Shown here piece by piece: positions 35,717 to 48,509 of a stretch of DNA of 64,000 nt. The notes under the pieces were generated by a model that was not told the DNA's origin, ran no database searches, and worked only from the letters and a program-made list of their open reading frames with translations. The first letter of the stretch is position 1. The number at the start of each line of letters is the position of its first letter. The position numbers were made by a program, and so were the translations under genes. Source of the stretch: Phallusia mammillata (taxonomy: Eukaryota > Chordata > Ascidiacea > Phlebobranchia > Ascidiidae); assembly GCA_003260075.1 (NCBI GenBank), contig QLIY01000029.1:293423-357422 (forward strand), written 5' to 3'.

Positions 35717-38700
35717 AAGGTGTGAAATTTGTCAAAGGTTGATGATTATTATCTGCATGCATTCATAAAATGCCGTGGTATGTCTAAACGTCACCATGAT
35801 TTGACACTTTCACATTCACACCACAAGTTGCTGCATGTGTTTACACAATGATTCTTATCCGCTTTAACAGTTGACTCTTTCTCGAAAACTATACGACAAC
35901 AAGTTTCTCAGAAAGTCGGTATTGTTTGAAACAACGACAAACAGAATTTTCCTATCACCAGCTTGAATCATTTGTGGCTGCAGAAATATTTTGCGTTGGG
36001 CTTCGTACGATTTTAAAGAGACGTCAATTTTGCTTTGATGTGATTTTGAAATAATTACGGTCCTTTCCAGACTTTCTTGTGGTCTGTTGAACTCTGTACG
36101 AACGCAATTAGGAACCATCAAAATGTTTGCAACTAGTCTCGATCTGTAGCGAAAATTACATGTAAGTGCCCAATCGTCTTCAGTTTGTGGTTGTCGTGGA
36201 TGTATTTATGGGAAATTTTACCGGACATAAAGGTTTTATGTTCGATTTTTTTTGTCGAATTGACAAAATTTTGGTTTGATTCGGTTTTGCTTTTTCATCT
36301 AATTGCGAGTGTTTACAGTAAAATACCAAAATTTATTCTTTGTGAACAATAGGAAATTTGTACTCAAAGTTTGTTACCATTTTATTATTCTAATTATTGT
36401 TAAATACGTTTTAAAAGTTTTCTCTTTGTATGTCTTGTCCGGGTTGGTGGTATAATTGACTAAAGGGAACACCCTCTCTTACGTTGTTCATGTTTACAAT
36501 ATTTCTTGTTGTAAGTTTGTTGGCTTTAAAGAAAATAAATAACTAATATTGTGTTGAAAAATATTTTGCTAAACGTACGCAAATACAAACATACTTTTTT
36601 CTTGACCCCAAAATATTTTTTATGACAGAACATTCCATCTGAATTTTGATCAGATTTGACGCACTAAAACGGCCAACTCTACACTTTAAAACGAAGTTTA
36701 AATCACCCGAATTCTGCATACGTTCATGTAAACTGTTTACGTCACATAAACTGTTGTGTAAACTTTGGGCATCTGCAGTTTCAGCGTGCGTTAAATGAGT
36801 ACGGGATTTGGCAACTAGCTGGCGGAAGCCTTGATTGACATATGTGCTTGCCGAATAGTAGGATAATCCCACAATCGAATGTTGTACTTCATCTTTACAG
36901 CTGCATCTCCGGTCATTGGTCTGGATTATCCAGGCTGGACATCAATTTTTGTTGCGTCATCTACTTTGCATTTGAGGTTGGAATCCTTTTCTAATGTCTC
37001 AACAAATACTTAAATTCCAGTTAATGACGCATGTCGTTTTTCAATCGAATTTTTCATGGGTTTTGTGCTTGTGGCTCTACATTAAGCTTCACGTTTTGCC
37101 AAAACGACACCATTTTCATTAATCTGTGACTGGTATTATAAGCAAGGAAAAGAGGATTGGATTTTGTCTCATAACTACATGCAAAATGGCGGAAAGTCCA
37201 CAGTCGATGTGTCTCAAAAGCGCATAGAAAAAATGGTCTGAAGGTTTTGTTTATTAGATCCGGCTGGTTGGTACCAGACCATGTCAATATTTTGTAAAAG
37301 GCAAATAATTTTTTGTGTATGTCCTTTTTATAACTATGTGCAAGTTGCTGTATGACGAACGATAATGTGATTTCACACATTTTATGTAATCAGTTGACGT
37401 GTTTAACAAAAAATTAGACTGTTTTCCTCAAACTTTGTGTTCATGATTGACACAAACTACCCAGGGAATCTGCAGAACGGAGCACTTAGTTTTTCGTTGA
37501 AATCTCTCGTGGCTAATATCAACAAACGAGTGTAGAAACAGGTTGCCTGTTGTCAATCTGGGTTGCTCCAACAAGGTAATTGGACTATCCAAGCTAAGCA
37601 ATCGTCACAATATGGTACTATCGTCCTGTTCTGGCGTTTAAGTCCATCAAGAAATCCATCTCTTACTGCTCACTTTCGTATGCCACACCTTGCTTTCAAG
37701 GTCGCCGTGACATTGAATTATGGCGTCAAGTTTGTGTGCGATCAAAACAACTCGTCATAAACACTACCAACATGTTTGCATTCCTCACCATTGCTTCTTT
37801 GCCTTAGTCACGTACGCTTTTTTGGGTGCATTATTGTTATAATTAACGGTAAAAAAATGTATGCTCTTAATCCCAATAGACTTTAAATTGGGTGGGGTTT
37901 TGAACATAGATTTGCATGAACAAATGAATTTAAGAGCAGCATTAGATTTTGGCAGCTGATAGGTTAGCTGGTAAAATGGGCACTGAAATCAACGAAATGC
38001 TTAATCCTATGATCACTTAAAATTCTTCACAAATAAATACACATGGAATTTTCAATTCTAATTTCCACAAAAATATTCGTGACATCTTTAACCGAGGTCT
38101 TTTCTCAACGATCATCACTTTCATACGCCATTTACGATCAAAGATACGTTGTAACTCAAAGCAACCAAATGTGCATTGCAGTCAATTGCCACACCTCACT
38201 ATCATTTTTAGCGGCTAATCTCGCAGGAACTTAGAGGCATTGGCCGCAAGTTACTTTATGTGGCATTGCGCGGTCGCCACCTGCGACGGGGAAGTCTGTT
38301 GAGGCGATTTGTAGCTGGGAAGCCGGCATTGAAAGCGTGTACGGCGTCTTGTACGCTGTAGGATTACTGTTTGCTGCGTTGAGTGGCCGCAGGATTGTGG
38401 TTAAGTCAATCGGCTTGCCAGTACTTGAGCCTCGCTAGCTTTGACGTCACGCAGTGGGCAGCGTAAACAATTCTCGGACAAGTATTTCGTGGAAGAACTT
38501 GCGGCGAACGGCGGTCTGTGTTGCGACAAGTGCGCTTTAAGTTCTACGTCGCTGCATTGGCGTCTCGGGACAGTCTGATAATTTCCCATGACATATCGGG
38601 GCTTTTTGTAGCAACTATCAGCAAGCCGGGTTACAACTTAAATACTAGCACGTCGTTTAGAGTAGGTGCTTTTTCAACAACCTATATGTTCTCATTATTT

Positions 38701-41700
38701 CAGTAGCGTATTTTCTTTTTGAAGGACCTTTCTCCCTGGAAGCACTTGGAATTCGTATCCAATTAGGCGCATGATTCCGTGTTTTCCCAATGAATAAAAT
38801 GAGCAGTTAACTTTCTGTAATTTTGTGTCTAAAATATTTCCCGTCTACAACTCATCACCCCAAACTGAAATAGGTATTTTGCTTTCTTGCATAAACAGGT
38901 TTCCATGGAACTTTATGCTCGGATATGATTGTTTTTAGGTAAATTGTTTGTGTTGTGAAATGAAAGATGAAAATGTGATATTTTAGGAATTAAGAGTTTA
39001 GGTTGTTCGTTCCCATTTAACCATAGCCATGATGTCCACTAGTCATTATCCACCATAAGCAGCGTTTATGTCTTGAAGTGTTAATAAAGGTTATTGACAT
39101 TTTTGCTACTTGAAGCTTTCCAGTCGAGTTTTCCAAACTCTTTATATTTAACCCTTATCTAGGCCGCTGCCACATAATAGCTTCCGTCTTAAGATAACCA
39201 TTTAGTCGGCGTGGTTTTGTTTTGCATAGGCTTGTTTTTTCAACAAACATTTAACGCGGCCCACGCTCCCTCGTGCTTTCGTAGAAACCTGGCATCACCT
39301 GTGTCTTTAATCCATCTCTGTTTATTGGTGTTTTTTTAACGTGTGCACAGGGATTATGTTTGGTCCACCACTATCGTCACGGTCGTATGTTTTCCCGCTA
39401 ATGTCGTGAGCTTCATAGAACGCGGTTTATTGCGTTTGTTTGTATTTCTTAATGAGAGGTTGTCAAAAGGTTCTGTTTGTTGAGGTCAAGGTGTACATGC
39501 TAATTCCAGGTAGCTTAAGCCTTTATGAGCTTGGTTGGGTTAATTAAGCCATATGTAAAACCGCAATCAACTGCCATTTCGTATGGACAAAAGTGTTTGC
39601 TATTTTTGCCGTCTTAGGTGTTTGTGTATATATTTTCATAGGAATGTGCGAATCTAGATGGTAAAACACAGAGATACGCCTCTCCCTTTTGCATGTCAAC
39701 ATTGCTTCTCCACTATATAGCACTTCAGATTGATTAGATTACATCATACATGCAAATTGCATCAAACTTTCTCACAAAATGTCTTCTCCTTGGTTCAACG
39801 CCTGATTAATGACCGGCAATTAAGATACAACACCACAATATCGCACTTTGAAACCTTGTCCTTTATCTCAAGGTAATTATTGGCATCTTGTGTGATATTC
39901 CAACCTTCGTGGCGTAAGATAAATCATGTGATACAACGGTGGCTTTCACTCGCTCAATTACTGCAAGTAGCACTCCAGATCAGCTACGTCACTCTTACAA
40001 AGCACCCGTGATTGATGACGTTGTGCCAGCGATGTCAACACAACAATTGTCGCGAGAGCTGACAATTTGCCCAATTGAAAGTCAAGTGCATCAAAGGGGG
40101 CTCCGAACCGTCGATTTTGTCGTATTATTCTTGTTTTCTGAGCCAGTTTTAGGCTTATCTCTTGCACCCAGGCTGGTAAATGAGTTGAAAATGACGAAAT
40201 GCGAGTGTGCCCATCCCTAGATTGTTGCCCGCGCCTTTGATTTCTCGTCAGATAACCCGGAACGTCGCTACAAACTATTGTCCAGTTGACAAGCTCAGTT
40301 GTATCATCGTGAAAGTCGTATCTACTGGAAGATCAGCGAAATAAGCGCGTAACTCGAAAGTCGTGCCGTGACTCCTTTCCATTCCGTGGTGAGGTAATTT
40401 CCAAATTTATACCTCCATCTTGACCGCTCTTGGGGTCAGAGCGGGTTTGTTTAAAAACTGGCAATGCAAATTCCATGCGGTTGGATGTGTAATGTAAACA
40501 ACACCATTCGTGATGTGTTTATGGTTTCCTAAAAGCCAGTCCTTGTATTCGTCTGACCCCTCGACTCGAAAAATGTACAATGCCGAAGATTTCAATCTCT
40601 TATTGTGGTATCTGGATTTATACGACTAATTGAACTTTAACACAAACAAACTTATATGACGTGTCATGGCGCTCCCTTTATTGGTAAAAAACGACAGACT
40701 TCTAGGAACGGCAATGGCTCATACTACAGTGGGCACTAGGTTATGATAATATTTGTATTTTGAAACGCTTTTTATGTGTGAGTCTGGGCTAGGAATTGTC
40801 AAAGAAATTGTTGTAAAGTGATCACTTTTGTTTAGATCGAAAATCCTAAGCCTTTTGATAAAAAACCTCAATTTCATTATCAATTAATTTAAAAATTGAA
40901 AAAGCATTATTCATACAGAAAATGCCAAATTGTAGTTCTGTTTAATTTTGTCTTTGAATATGTGTCATAGTTATTAACAAACAAACTTGAAAAGGAATTA
41001 CATTTTTTTTATCTTGTCAAAATATCCTTTGTTGTTTCATACTGGCTGACTTGTGCCACCTACAATTTTGTCCGAAAGAAAAATGTAGCAATATTACTTG
41101 TTTCATAAATTCCATGTCAAACGGAACATTATGATGAATCCAGTGGTTCTCACAGATATTAAGTTTTCCTACTGTTTGATATTGGTTGCTTATGATTAGG
41201 TTTCTCCGAATCCATTAGTGGTTTAGCCAGCGATGCAATCAGTTTGTTCAATGTTGTTGTGGGCTAGATTTTCGAGAATTCGCGACTTCATTAAACTCAC
41301 GTTAGAGTCAGAGAGCAAAGCTTTTAGGAGAAAATACTACCACGGTATTTTACCAGGTTAACTGACGCCAGAAGATTTGTCGCGCTTGTATATATTTAGA
41401 ATTTTTATTTGAATGTTTTGAATGACAGACATGAGAAAGTATAGCGTGTTGACTGATCAGTGAAACAGGAGCCCATCACGTGATGTTTCTTAGGGACAAA
41501 CTGTGTTGCCTTTGAATTTTTTTGAACCAATCAGTTTATTTGGCATTATTTATCAATTCCTACTGAAGTCGAGATGAATTTGACAAAAAATAATCATACT
41601 TTATTTTGTGAAACACTGGAAATAGATGCATTTAAAAAAAAACGAATTAGTGTGTTTGTCATTGTTAATCAATTGTTACTAAAGTGGCCATGATTTTGAC

Positions 41701-42269
41701 GGATTTTGTTTACATTTTCTTTTCTTGGAAGGAAATGTATGTGTTTTTTATCTGTTTCACCTGCTTCGAAAGCGTTGTAAAGGGTCAATAGTTAAAATCG
41801 AAGTGCTTCAAATTCTTTTTAGCAATTATTGCATGAGATAGTCATTTGCATTAGGATCCCACGGCTGTATGTTCATAATCTCTGCCCTCTTACACCAATT
41901 TCTCTATTGTGAAACCAAAACTCGTTCATTTCGAGTCAATTACGCACTTGGCACATACGCACGTAAGGGTGTGGCATTGTTTACAACCACTCAGTGGCAC
42001 CTACTGAACGTGTTGATTGGTAAACACGGCGCAGTGGGGTAAATGATCGTCTCTTACGCCATGTGCTCTGCAAACTGGAAAATAGTTGTCGGGTGCAGCA
42101 ATTACTGCAGTTTGAAGGAAATCTTACGACACCGGCGCCGCTGGTCCTCCACAACGTGGGCTCTGTGTATCACAATCGGCGGCAATCGTTTGAGTAGAGC
42201 TAATTACCGATCCCAATAGCCTTCACCTTCGATCTTTGCTTCCCCTTGGCCTCGCACGCGATTTTCGCC

Positions 42270-42330
42270 GTGATTGGTCACGTGACGGCGTGGGCCAATC
42301 ACCGTCGCCTGCGTACGCCTCTTATAATTG
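42270..42330 (+). promoter_or_regulatory. Promoter-like cluster: inverted CCAAT boxes around an E-box
   Basis: GTGATTGG (42270-42277) and CCAATCAC (42295-42302) form an inverted pair around TCACGTGA (42278-42285). The region is locally GC- and CpG-rich, and CTTATAATTG follows at 42321-42330. NF-Y binds CCAAT and bHLH factors bind CACGTG. No convincing exon follows on either strand, so the transcript it might serve is unknown. Confidence 0.4.
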
Positions 42331-45300
42331 TTTCACCTTTAACCGTTCGGCAGCACGCGATGCTTTTAACCCTCTGAGCCGATCCAAGTGCTAATGCCGT
42401 AACAGCGCGCGCGCTTTTGATCGCCTTTGTTGGAAAACGCATAATCCAGGGAGCCAGGCTTCGAACAGGGTGTCATTATGTCACAACGACATGCAACCGT
42501 TCAAACTGGGCTAGGTTAAGAAAATAAGTTAAGCTGGTAATGCCACACTATGGTTCCGGATGAAAGCAATTTCAACCATTTTGGGCGTTTGAGGAATAAC
42601 CACTTTAAAGAAACCATGCATTGGATTTCGCGCCTTCGTAACTGGTTAACAATCGGTCTCTATCCAAGTAAAGCGTAAAAGCTACTTAGAAGTGCAGAAT
42701 AAGACATTGGCGTGTATGTGTTACAAATAAACGTCATAATGCCCATGTTTTTTGCAGTGGAATTTATTTTATGGTTATTTACCTCTGCATACCTCAAAAA
42801 TGCAAGCAATAAAATTTCAGCTATATCGAAACCAATTACAGTAAACATTTCCACTTTCATCTTGCAAATCCGATCTCTCACGCGAACTCACAATTATCCA
42901 CGTGGGGTAGTTCATCAAGTCGTCACTGTTTATCGAATCGAACCCACGCAGTCATCAACCCAGAATTTGGAAATTTGCTGCTGGTTCAGCAACTTAAGCC
43001 GAATGACAGTGATGCGTAACGTTTGGTAATTGCAAGTCATTGTGTGATGGTTTGCCGTCAACAGTTTAAGCTGTATTAGCTTGTGGATTATATGAGCCGT
43101 AATCCTGGATTGCGATGAAACTCAACATAGCGTTTTTACTTTATGTCTATCACGGATGGATGTGCTGAATTTTGCAACCTTGTTTGTGAATGTGGTATTT
43201 CTGAAAATAGCTTGGTTAATGCGGAAAGTTTTTTTTAAATAGCACATGGCGCTTTGAGAATAATCAGTTAATAGTTAACAAATCCGTTTTTTGTCTCGGT
43301 TAGCAGTTTGTTGCACTTTATTCTTTTTTATATTTAAGGCCCTAATAACTTGTTTTTTTGTGGTTTTAAAAGCAAAAGTATTCGTTACTGTTTTAAAATC
43401 GACGTATCTCTGACATGTTGTTACGGTGGGTCACATAAAGTGACTAATTTCACATTTTCACGTACACCTTTTTTCTCTGTAAATTAAGTTAAAAGTACAA
43501 TAATGTGAGAATAGCAATGTTGTTTTTGGCACATGATTTTCTTCGACCATCACGTTATTGTCGTTGTTGAATATTTTTCCTGGGAATGGTCTTAACTTTC
43601 TCCACACGATGTCGTTTTTGTTTACCGAGCATGGCACGACCAAAGCTTTTCGCAGAATGCCAACAACGATTTCTATGTTTATATTTAACCTTGTTTTGAG
43701 TTCAAACAGAAAGCTGACAATTCACTGTAATCCAACTAAGTTTTAACAAAACTTAACATGGAAATACTTTGCCGTTTTAAGGTCTTAAGAACGTCTGTTA
43801 GTTTGTTTATTGTTCCTTTTTTGCATTAATGTATCGCTGTTTGCCATTGTTCCAACTTTCATTAGTTTTAGCACATTTATGATTGATGTAGCAAAGACAA
43901 TACTTTACACCAGAGTTGGATCCAGCAACTTTTTTACTATTTTGTTATGTTGGATATGTCGCTGTGGGTAATGTTTTATCTTAGCCTCAAAACAACCTCT
44001 ACGACTGTATGTGCTGGCAACACCAAAAACACGTGCTCAGACAGTACATTGTGATGACCTCACCCAATTTACGTAAGTCAAACACTCCTGATTGAAAAAC
44101 ATGTTTGCTTCCAGGCTGAAAACCACTGCTCGTTTCATGTGTTGTGCTGACACTGTGGTACGACATAAACTGGCCTGGTTGATGCTAAGTTGACACTGTA
44201 GGTGGTGAGAATTGGATATGTTGTCCAGTTTCAATGTTGATCAATTTGTCAAGATTTTTTGTGATAATACTTCTTTCCAAGAACGCTAAACTCAAAAAAA
44301 GCTTTACCAAAAACTACTCTTATATAGGGCTTTTATATCAGAAAATTGCTTTTGCAAAGTGTTCGCTGTTGATTTCATCAGTGCACGAAAACAAAACGTT
44401 ACACAATATACAAGTTTTGTAATTGTTTTTTTTAATTGGTGACAAACTGCATTAGAATTTAACAATTGTTATGTTGTTTGCCCGACGTAAATGCATTTTT
44501 CTAACTTTTCTGATTTAGAAAAAAACAGCTTGCTGGGAAAGTTTTCGCAACTTAGTTTGTATCACATCTGCAGCTCCTTATCTTATTCCTAGTATTTAGA
44601 AAGATAAGTTTTTGTATATCGTGTTGCTCAATGTTTAGACTCTCTTCAACCGAACGATAGACTTTTCGGATTGAAATCATCGAGCTCAATGTTCACATCA
44701 AGTTCCAGTAACAACGTGAGGCCAATCATCCCAATTGAAGTGCGCATGATAGTCACAGCAGAGGTACACACCACTCGTAGGTGATACATCTTTACGTGCG
44801 AATACAACGTTTCAACTACTTCGCGTGTATGATTGAAGCAGTCCATCACGCGAAAAAATGCAGCGATAACCGAAAAGCGGCAAATTCGGACTGGAATTGA
44901 CCGCTAACATGCCAAGCAGAACTAGATGGCATCTGTATTTGCGGCTGCCGCGTCACCAAACAACTGTTTCGCGTGCTCGCCGATCATCAGTACAGGTGAT
45001 GAGGGTTTGGTCGGCAGATTTCGGTTTTAGTTTGCATGCAATATGTGCATTACCGTGCTACGCTTGCAACCCACCAGTCACGACTCGCACCAACTTATTT
45101 TCGGGTCTCTTATCTACCGAGACCGTTGCCTTTAATAGCACTATTTTTGTGCTCGCGTGTCTAGGTAGCTCTGATTCTGCAAATTGTTCTCACATGAAAG
45201 TGTTAGGATAATTGGATGGAACACGGTCGTCATCAGTCATCAGTTCACACTGTGACATTTGGCGCGAAGCTAACGAGGGGCATTAACGTTTTTTATCTTG

Positions 45301-45660
45301 TCATTTAACTGTATTTTAATAAGGTCTAACCTCAACCTGCCTACTTTCAAACTCTTAATGTACTTTGATTGACAGAAATACTGTAGGACCTAAATACTGT
45401 TTTGCGACACATGTGTTAAACTGAAAACAAATGATATGTCGCTAGGTGTCGCAAGAAAACGTTTTAGCAGCGTCGGAACTGGTTACAAAAGGTCAAAGTC
45501 CAATATTTTACAAATTATGTCATCTGGCTTTTTAGTTGAAATTATTTGTTGAGGGTCATCACAGGTAATCCTTTCGGGATAAACTTTACATTGACGCAAT
45601 AGGAAGTTGGGAAATACCGCTACAGGGATTAGGTCTATCGCCGGAAAGCCAACATCACGC

Positions 45661-45903
45661 TATCAGTGACAGGTTTGTGACAGTAGTTTTTGATATCGAC
45701 ATGATGGTGGGTGTGTTAAAAGGGTTGACAGCGGAATACATAACCGCCATATGTCACGCTAGGTCGCGAAACGTGTGGGGGGGGGGATATCAGTGACAGG
45801 TTTGTGACAGTAGCGTTTGATATCGACATGATGGTGGGTGTGTTGAAAGGGTTGGCAGCGGAATACATAACCGCCATATGTCACGCTAGGTCGCGAAACG
45901 TGT
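45661..45903. repeat. Direct duplication split by G10
   Basis: 45661-45776 and 45788-45903 (116 bp each) differ at about four bases around ten G (45777-45786). The second copy continues an open frame containing FDIDMMVGVLKGLAAEYI; the first copy changes residues in it, which argues against strong coding constraint. Confidence 0.8.
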
Positions 45904-46473
45904 TTGACGACAACGTGGTTCGCTTCTGTACCTGTCAATTGATTGTAGGCAATGGCATCATCCTTTGTGTTTTAAACATTTGTCTGCAGCTCATGACCTT
46001 ATGATTGATAATGGAGTTCTTTTTTATGTCTATCATTTCTGTTACCACTGATGACAAGATGTTGTCGAAACGTCTATTCAATATTTTGTCCGTTATGCCT
46101 GCTATTTGGGCTGTAATATCAATTCTGCACTGTGTTCGTACGTCATTATACTATTTGACAACAACAAACTGAAAACAAATTGGTTTACATCGAAATTTAA
46201 TGGCCCAAAAAATCTTTATTACGGTTTATATTCCGTATTTATCAGGTTTTGCAAAAATGTAATCAACCTTGTAAAAATGTCAAGTGAAACATGACCTTTT
46301 CACCCCGTGGGTGAACCCAGAGGCTTTGGCACGTAACGAAAAATGCAACGTGAACCCAAAACTTTGGGTCGCGTTGGTCGTTCATGCTCTGGTGACATTA
46401 CAAGTGTTGTGACGTCACAAGGAGGATGTAAACTACTTGATCTCTGGTAACTTGAACTTTGAACAAACTACAG

Positions 46474-46603
46474 GAACACCTAATTGGCGTGGATGACGCA
46501 GAAAGCAAGGAAATCGCTTTTCGGAGCGGAGTTAAAAAGGTCGTGTTTGACATGATCGATTGCAATTTATGTGAAATCGTAACAGATGATCTTTTGTTCC
46601 ACG
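46474..46603 (+). CDS. Possible isolated exon, unknown protein
   Basis: After an acceptor AAACTACAG, 130 bp are open (EHLIGVDDAESKEIAF, then VVFDMIDCNLCEIVTDDLLF) and end at a donor CACG/GTATGC in phase 1. The acidic, Cys-containing, helix-like composition looks coding. I found no partner exons and no family match, so it is tentative. Confidence 0.3.
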
Positions 46604-46886
46604 GTATGCTTGCAATGTGTGGTTGTTTGTTGAAGTCAAAGTGTTGGTTTAGTGTTTTTATCGGACGTTTGTATACATCTAGTATTTTAATAAGGATTGC
46701 AAGAGCATATTGTTGCATTTTCGGTAATGTCAGTGATATAAACTATAAAGGAATGAATCAATCACACTCGATTTCATACACCTGAGTCGCTAAAACGACT
46801 CCTCATTAGACTTCGTTTAAAGTGGACCAGAAAGTAGCGTTAAAGTCTTTAAATGTGTCAAACGCATGGACAAACACGTTATTTGC

Positions 46887-47037
46887 TGTCACTATAGCAC
46901 TATTTGGTGCGACACCCATTTAATTTCACCCAGTTTTGGGTTTGTTCGAATTTGGGGGGGGGGTTGTCACTATAGCACTATTTTCATGGGGTGCGACACC
47001 CATTTAATTTCACCCAGTTTTGGGTTTGTTCGAATTT
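46887..47037. repeat. Direct duplication split by G10
   Basis: 46887-46953 and 46965-47037 match apart from a short insertion (TCATGG-like) in the second, around ten G at 46954-46963. Confidence 0.75.
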
Positions 47038-47463
47038 TCTTTTTTCTCTCACCAGTCTGTCCAAATTATTATTGTGCAATTTTAACCCCACTATGGATGA
47101 ATTTTAACACAATTTTTTTGTCACAAATTGCATAAACTTGTGAAACGTTCGTGCTATTGAATTCAGTAATGTCGCCTGCCGTTACAACGCGGTGCTTGTT
47201 TTGAAAATATGATATCTAATGTAAAATACCACAACTATCCCTTTAAAAAGAGTCCACAGTGTATGTGAAATTGGACATAATGAAAACCCCTCGTCATTTC
47301 TGTAATTTTGTCTGTGATCCATTTCGCAAAGTGACCCTATAGTCTAACAGTTTTATAGGCTCACAATGCAAAAGTCAGCAACACACAAGCTCATTGGTTC
47401 CTTGCAGTGAACGCATCGTATCCGGGCGACAGTACAACATACTTGTCGCGTCATAAATTCCTC

Positions 47464-47702
47464 ATCGGTGTAATATCGACGATTTAGTTTCCCGATAAAT
47501 AGTGTCTACATGGTGAAAAGTGACCCCCGAAGCATTACTCCCGAATCCGTCTTGACACCACTTCATCTAGATCAACAGGGGGGGGGGTATCGGTGTAATA
47601 TCGACGATTTAGTTTCCCGATAAATATTGTCTACATGGTGAAAAGTGACCCCCAAAGCATTACTCCCGAATCCGTCTTGACACCACTTCATCTAGATCAA
47701 CA
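47464..47702. repeat. Direct duplication split by G10
   Basis: Two 114-bp copies, 47464-47577 and 47589-47702, differ at about two bases around ten G (47578-47587). Confidence 0.8.
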
Positions 47703-48278
47703 CTATTTACAGCCCAAACCGTCGATAAGTGTTCGCGTGCTGAGTTCGCGTGAGAGTAGTAGATATATCGCTGGCAGCGCACACAAAAACACATTCTACT
47801 ACTGCTTTGGTCGAGCCTGGTGGTATGCAAAGTTTTTAGAACTGGGAGAAACCGTATATATAACTGCATGCTTCTGCTCGCATGGCATAGCGGGATTTCT
47901 CTAGGCGACACGCGATCCCGAGACCGCCCGATTTCTAGGAAGACCTAGATGTGGTTTAGCATTGGATTTGCACGTTGTGCTTTTTGTATATGTTGTGCCA
48001 TAACACATGATGCAATTTGTCTGCACCGTAGAGACTTAAGTAATGGACTTTAGACTTTGTAATGCTGGTTTAAAATGAACCGCGTTCACGAGCCAGCTTC
48101 TTGCGGTTCTCAGTGGCATCGTTTTAAATAAAATCATTTGTGGTTTCCATAGTTTGTATAGTGTACCTGCATTTTTGAACTACGTTTTTGGTTCATGCAA
48201 AAAAAATCAGTTGACATATAGTAATGCTAGTTTTGCCTCCGTTTGAAAAAAAAAACGCTTTTATTCCTACTTTTGCCC

Positions 48279-48509
48279 TTAATTTTTCCACAATTGTGTT
48301 TCCACCAATTGTACAAATTCAACCTTCACGAACCTTGCATTGTTTTCCGAAAGCTGTTGCTTTTGATCTGGTTCCTCTGGATCTGAGTCCTCAGTTTCCT
48401 CTTGAATTTCCTCCTCAATGCTCTCCGAGTCTTCCTCATTTTCCGGCGGCGGTGACGTCAGGATAATGACGTCATCGTCTTTTAAATTGCTTTGTTGTTG
48501 ATCACTCAT
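48279..48509 (-). CDS. Acidic ORF with SUMO-interaction-like motif; possible first exon
   Basis: From ATG at 48507-48509 the frame reads MSDQQQSNLKDDDVIILTSP, then a long Glu/Asp/Ser stretch, then QQLSENNARF, and stays open to 48279. D-VIIL followed by acidic and Ser residues is the shape of a SUMO-interacting motif. A possible donor after SENNA (AAG/GTTCGT) is in phase 2. That matches the open start of the PDE9A exon at 32193, but the donor is weak and the intron would be about 16 kb. It could equally begin another gene or be a short single-exon ORF. Confidence 0.4.
   Translation of the reverse strand: MSDQQQSNLKDDDVIILTSPPPENEEDSESIEEEIQEETEDSDPEEPDQKQQLSENNARFVKVEFVQLVETQLWKN
48453..48474. 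promoter_or_regulatory. Paired CRE-like palindromes inside an acidic ORF
   Basis: TGACGTCA at 48453-48460 and 48467-48474, 14 bp apart, within the ORF at 48279-48509 and 34-56 bp downstream of its ATG. Both could be bound by CREB/ATF factors as a downstream promoter element. Confidence 0.45.

Larger units (their letters stand above)
32194..46473. other. Unassigned stretch, possibly PDE9A 5' introns and intergenic DNA
   Basis: No recognisable protein-coding motif was found on either strand. It contains a promoter-like cluster at 42270-42330, the haplotype join at 45661-45903 and a short tandem repeat at 35669-35716. Minus-strand open frames at 35864-36121 and 38401-38589 (starting MGNYQTV) have no supporting features beyond length. 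If PDE9A starts at 48.5 kb, all of this would be its first intron. Confidence 0.4.

Noticed and set aside
35864-36121. 85-aa minus-strand frame ending FRERVNC
   Set aside because: Reasonable composition but no motif, no splice context and no homology that I can name; not strong enough to annotate.
45804-46004. Frame containing FDIDMMVGVLKGLAAEYI
   Set aside because: The allelic copy at 45661-45776 carries several amino-acid changes in this frame within 116 bp, unlike a constrained exon.
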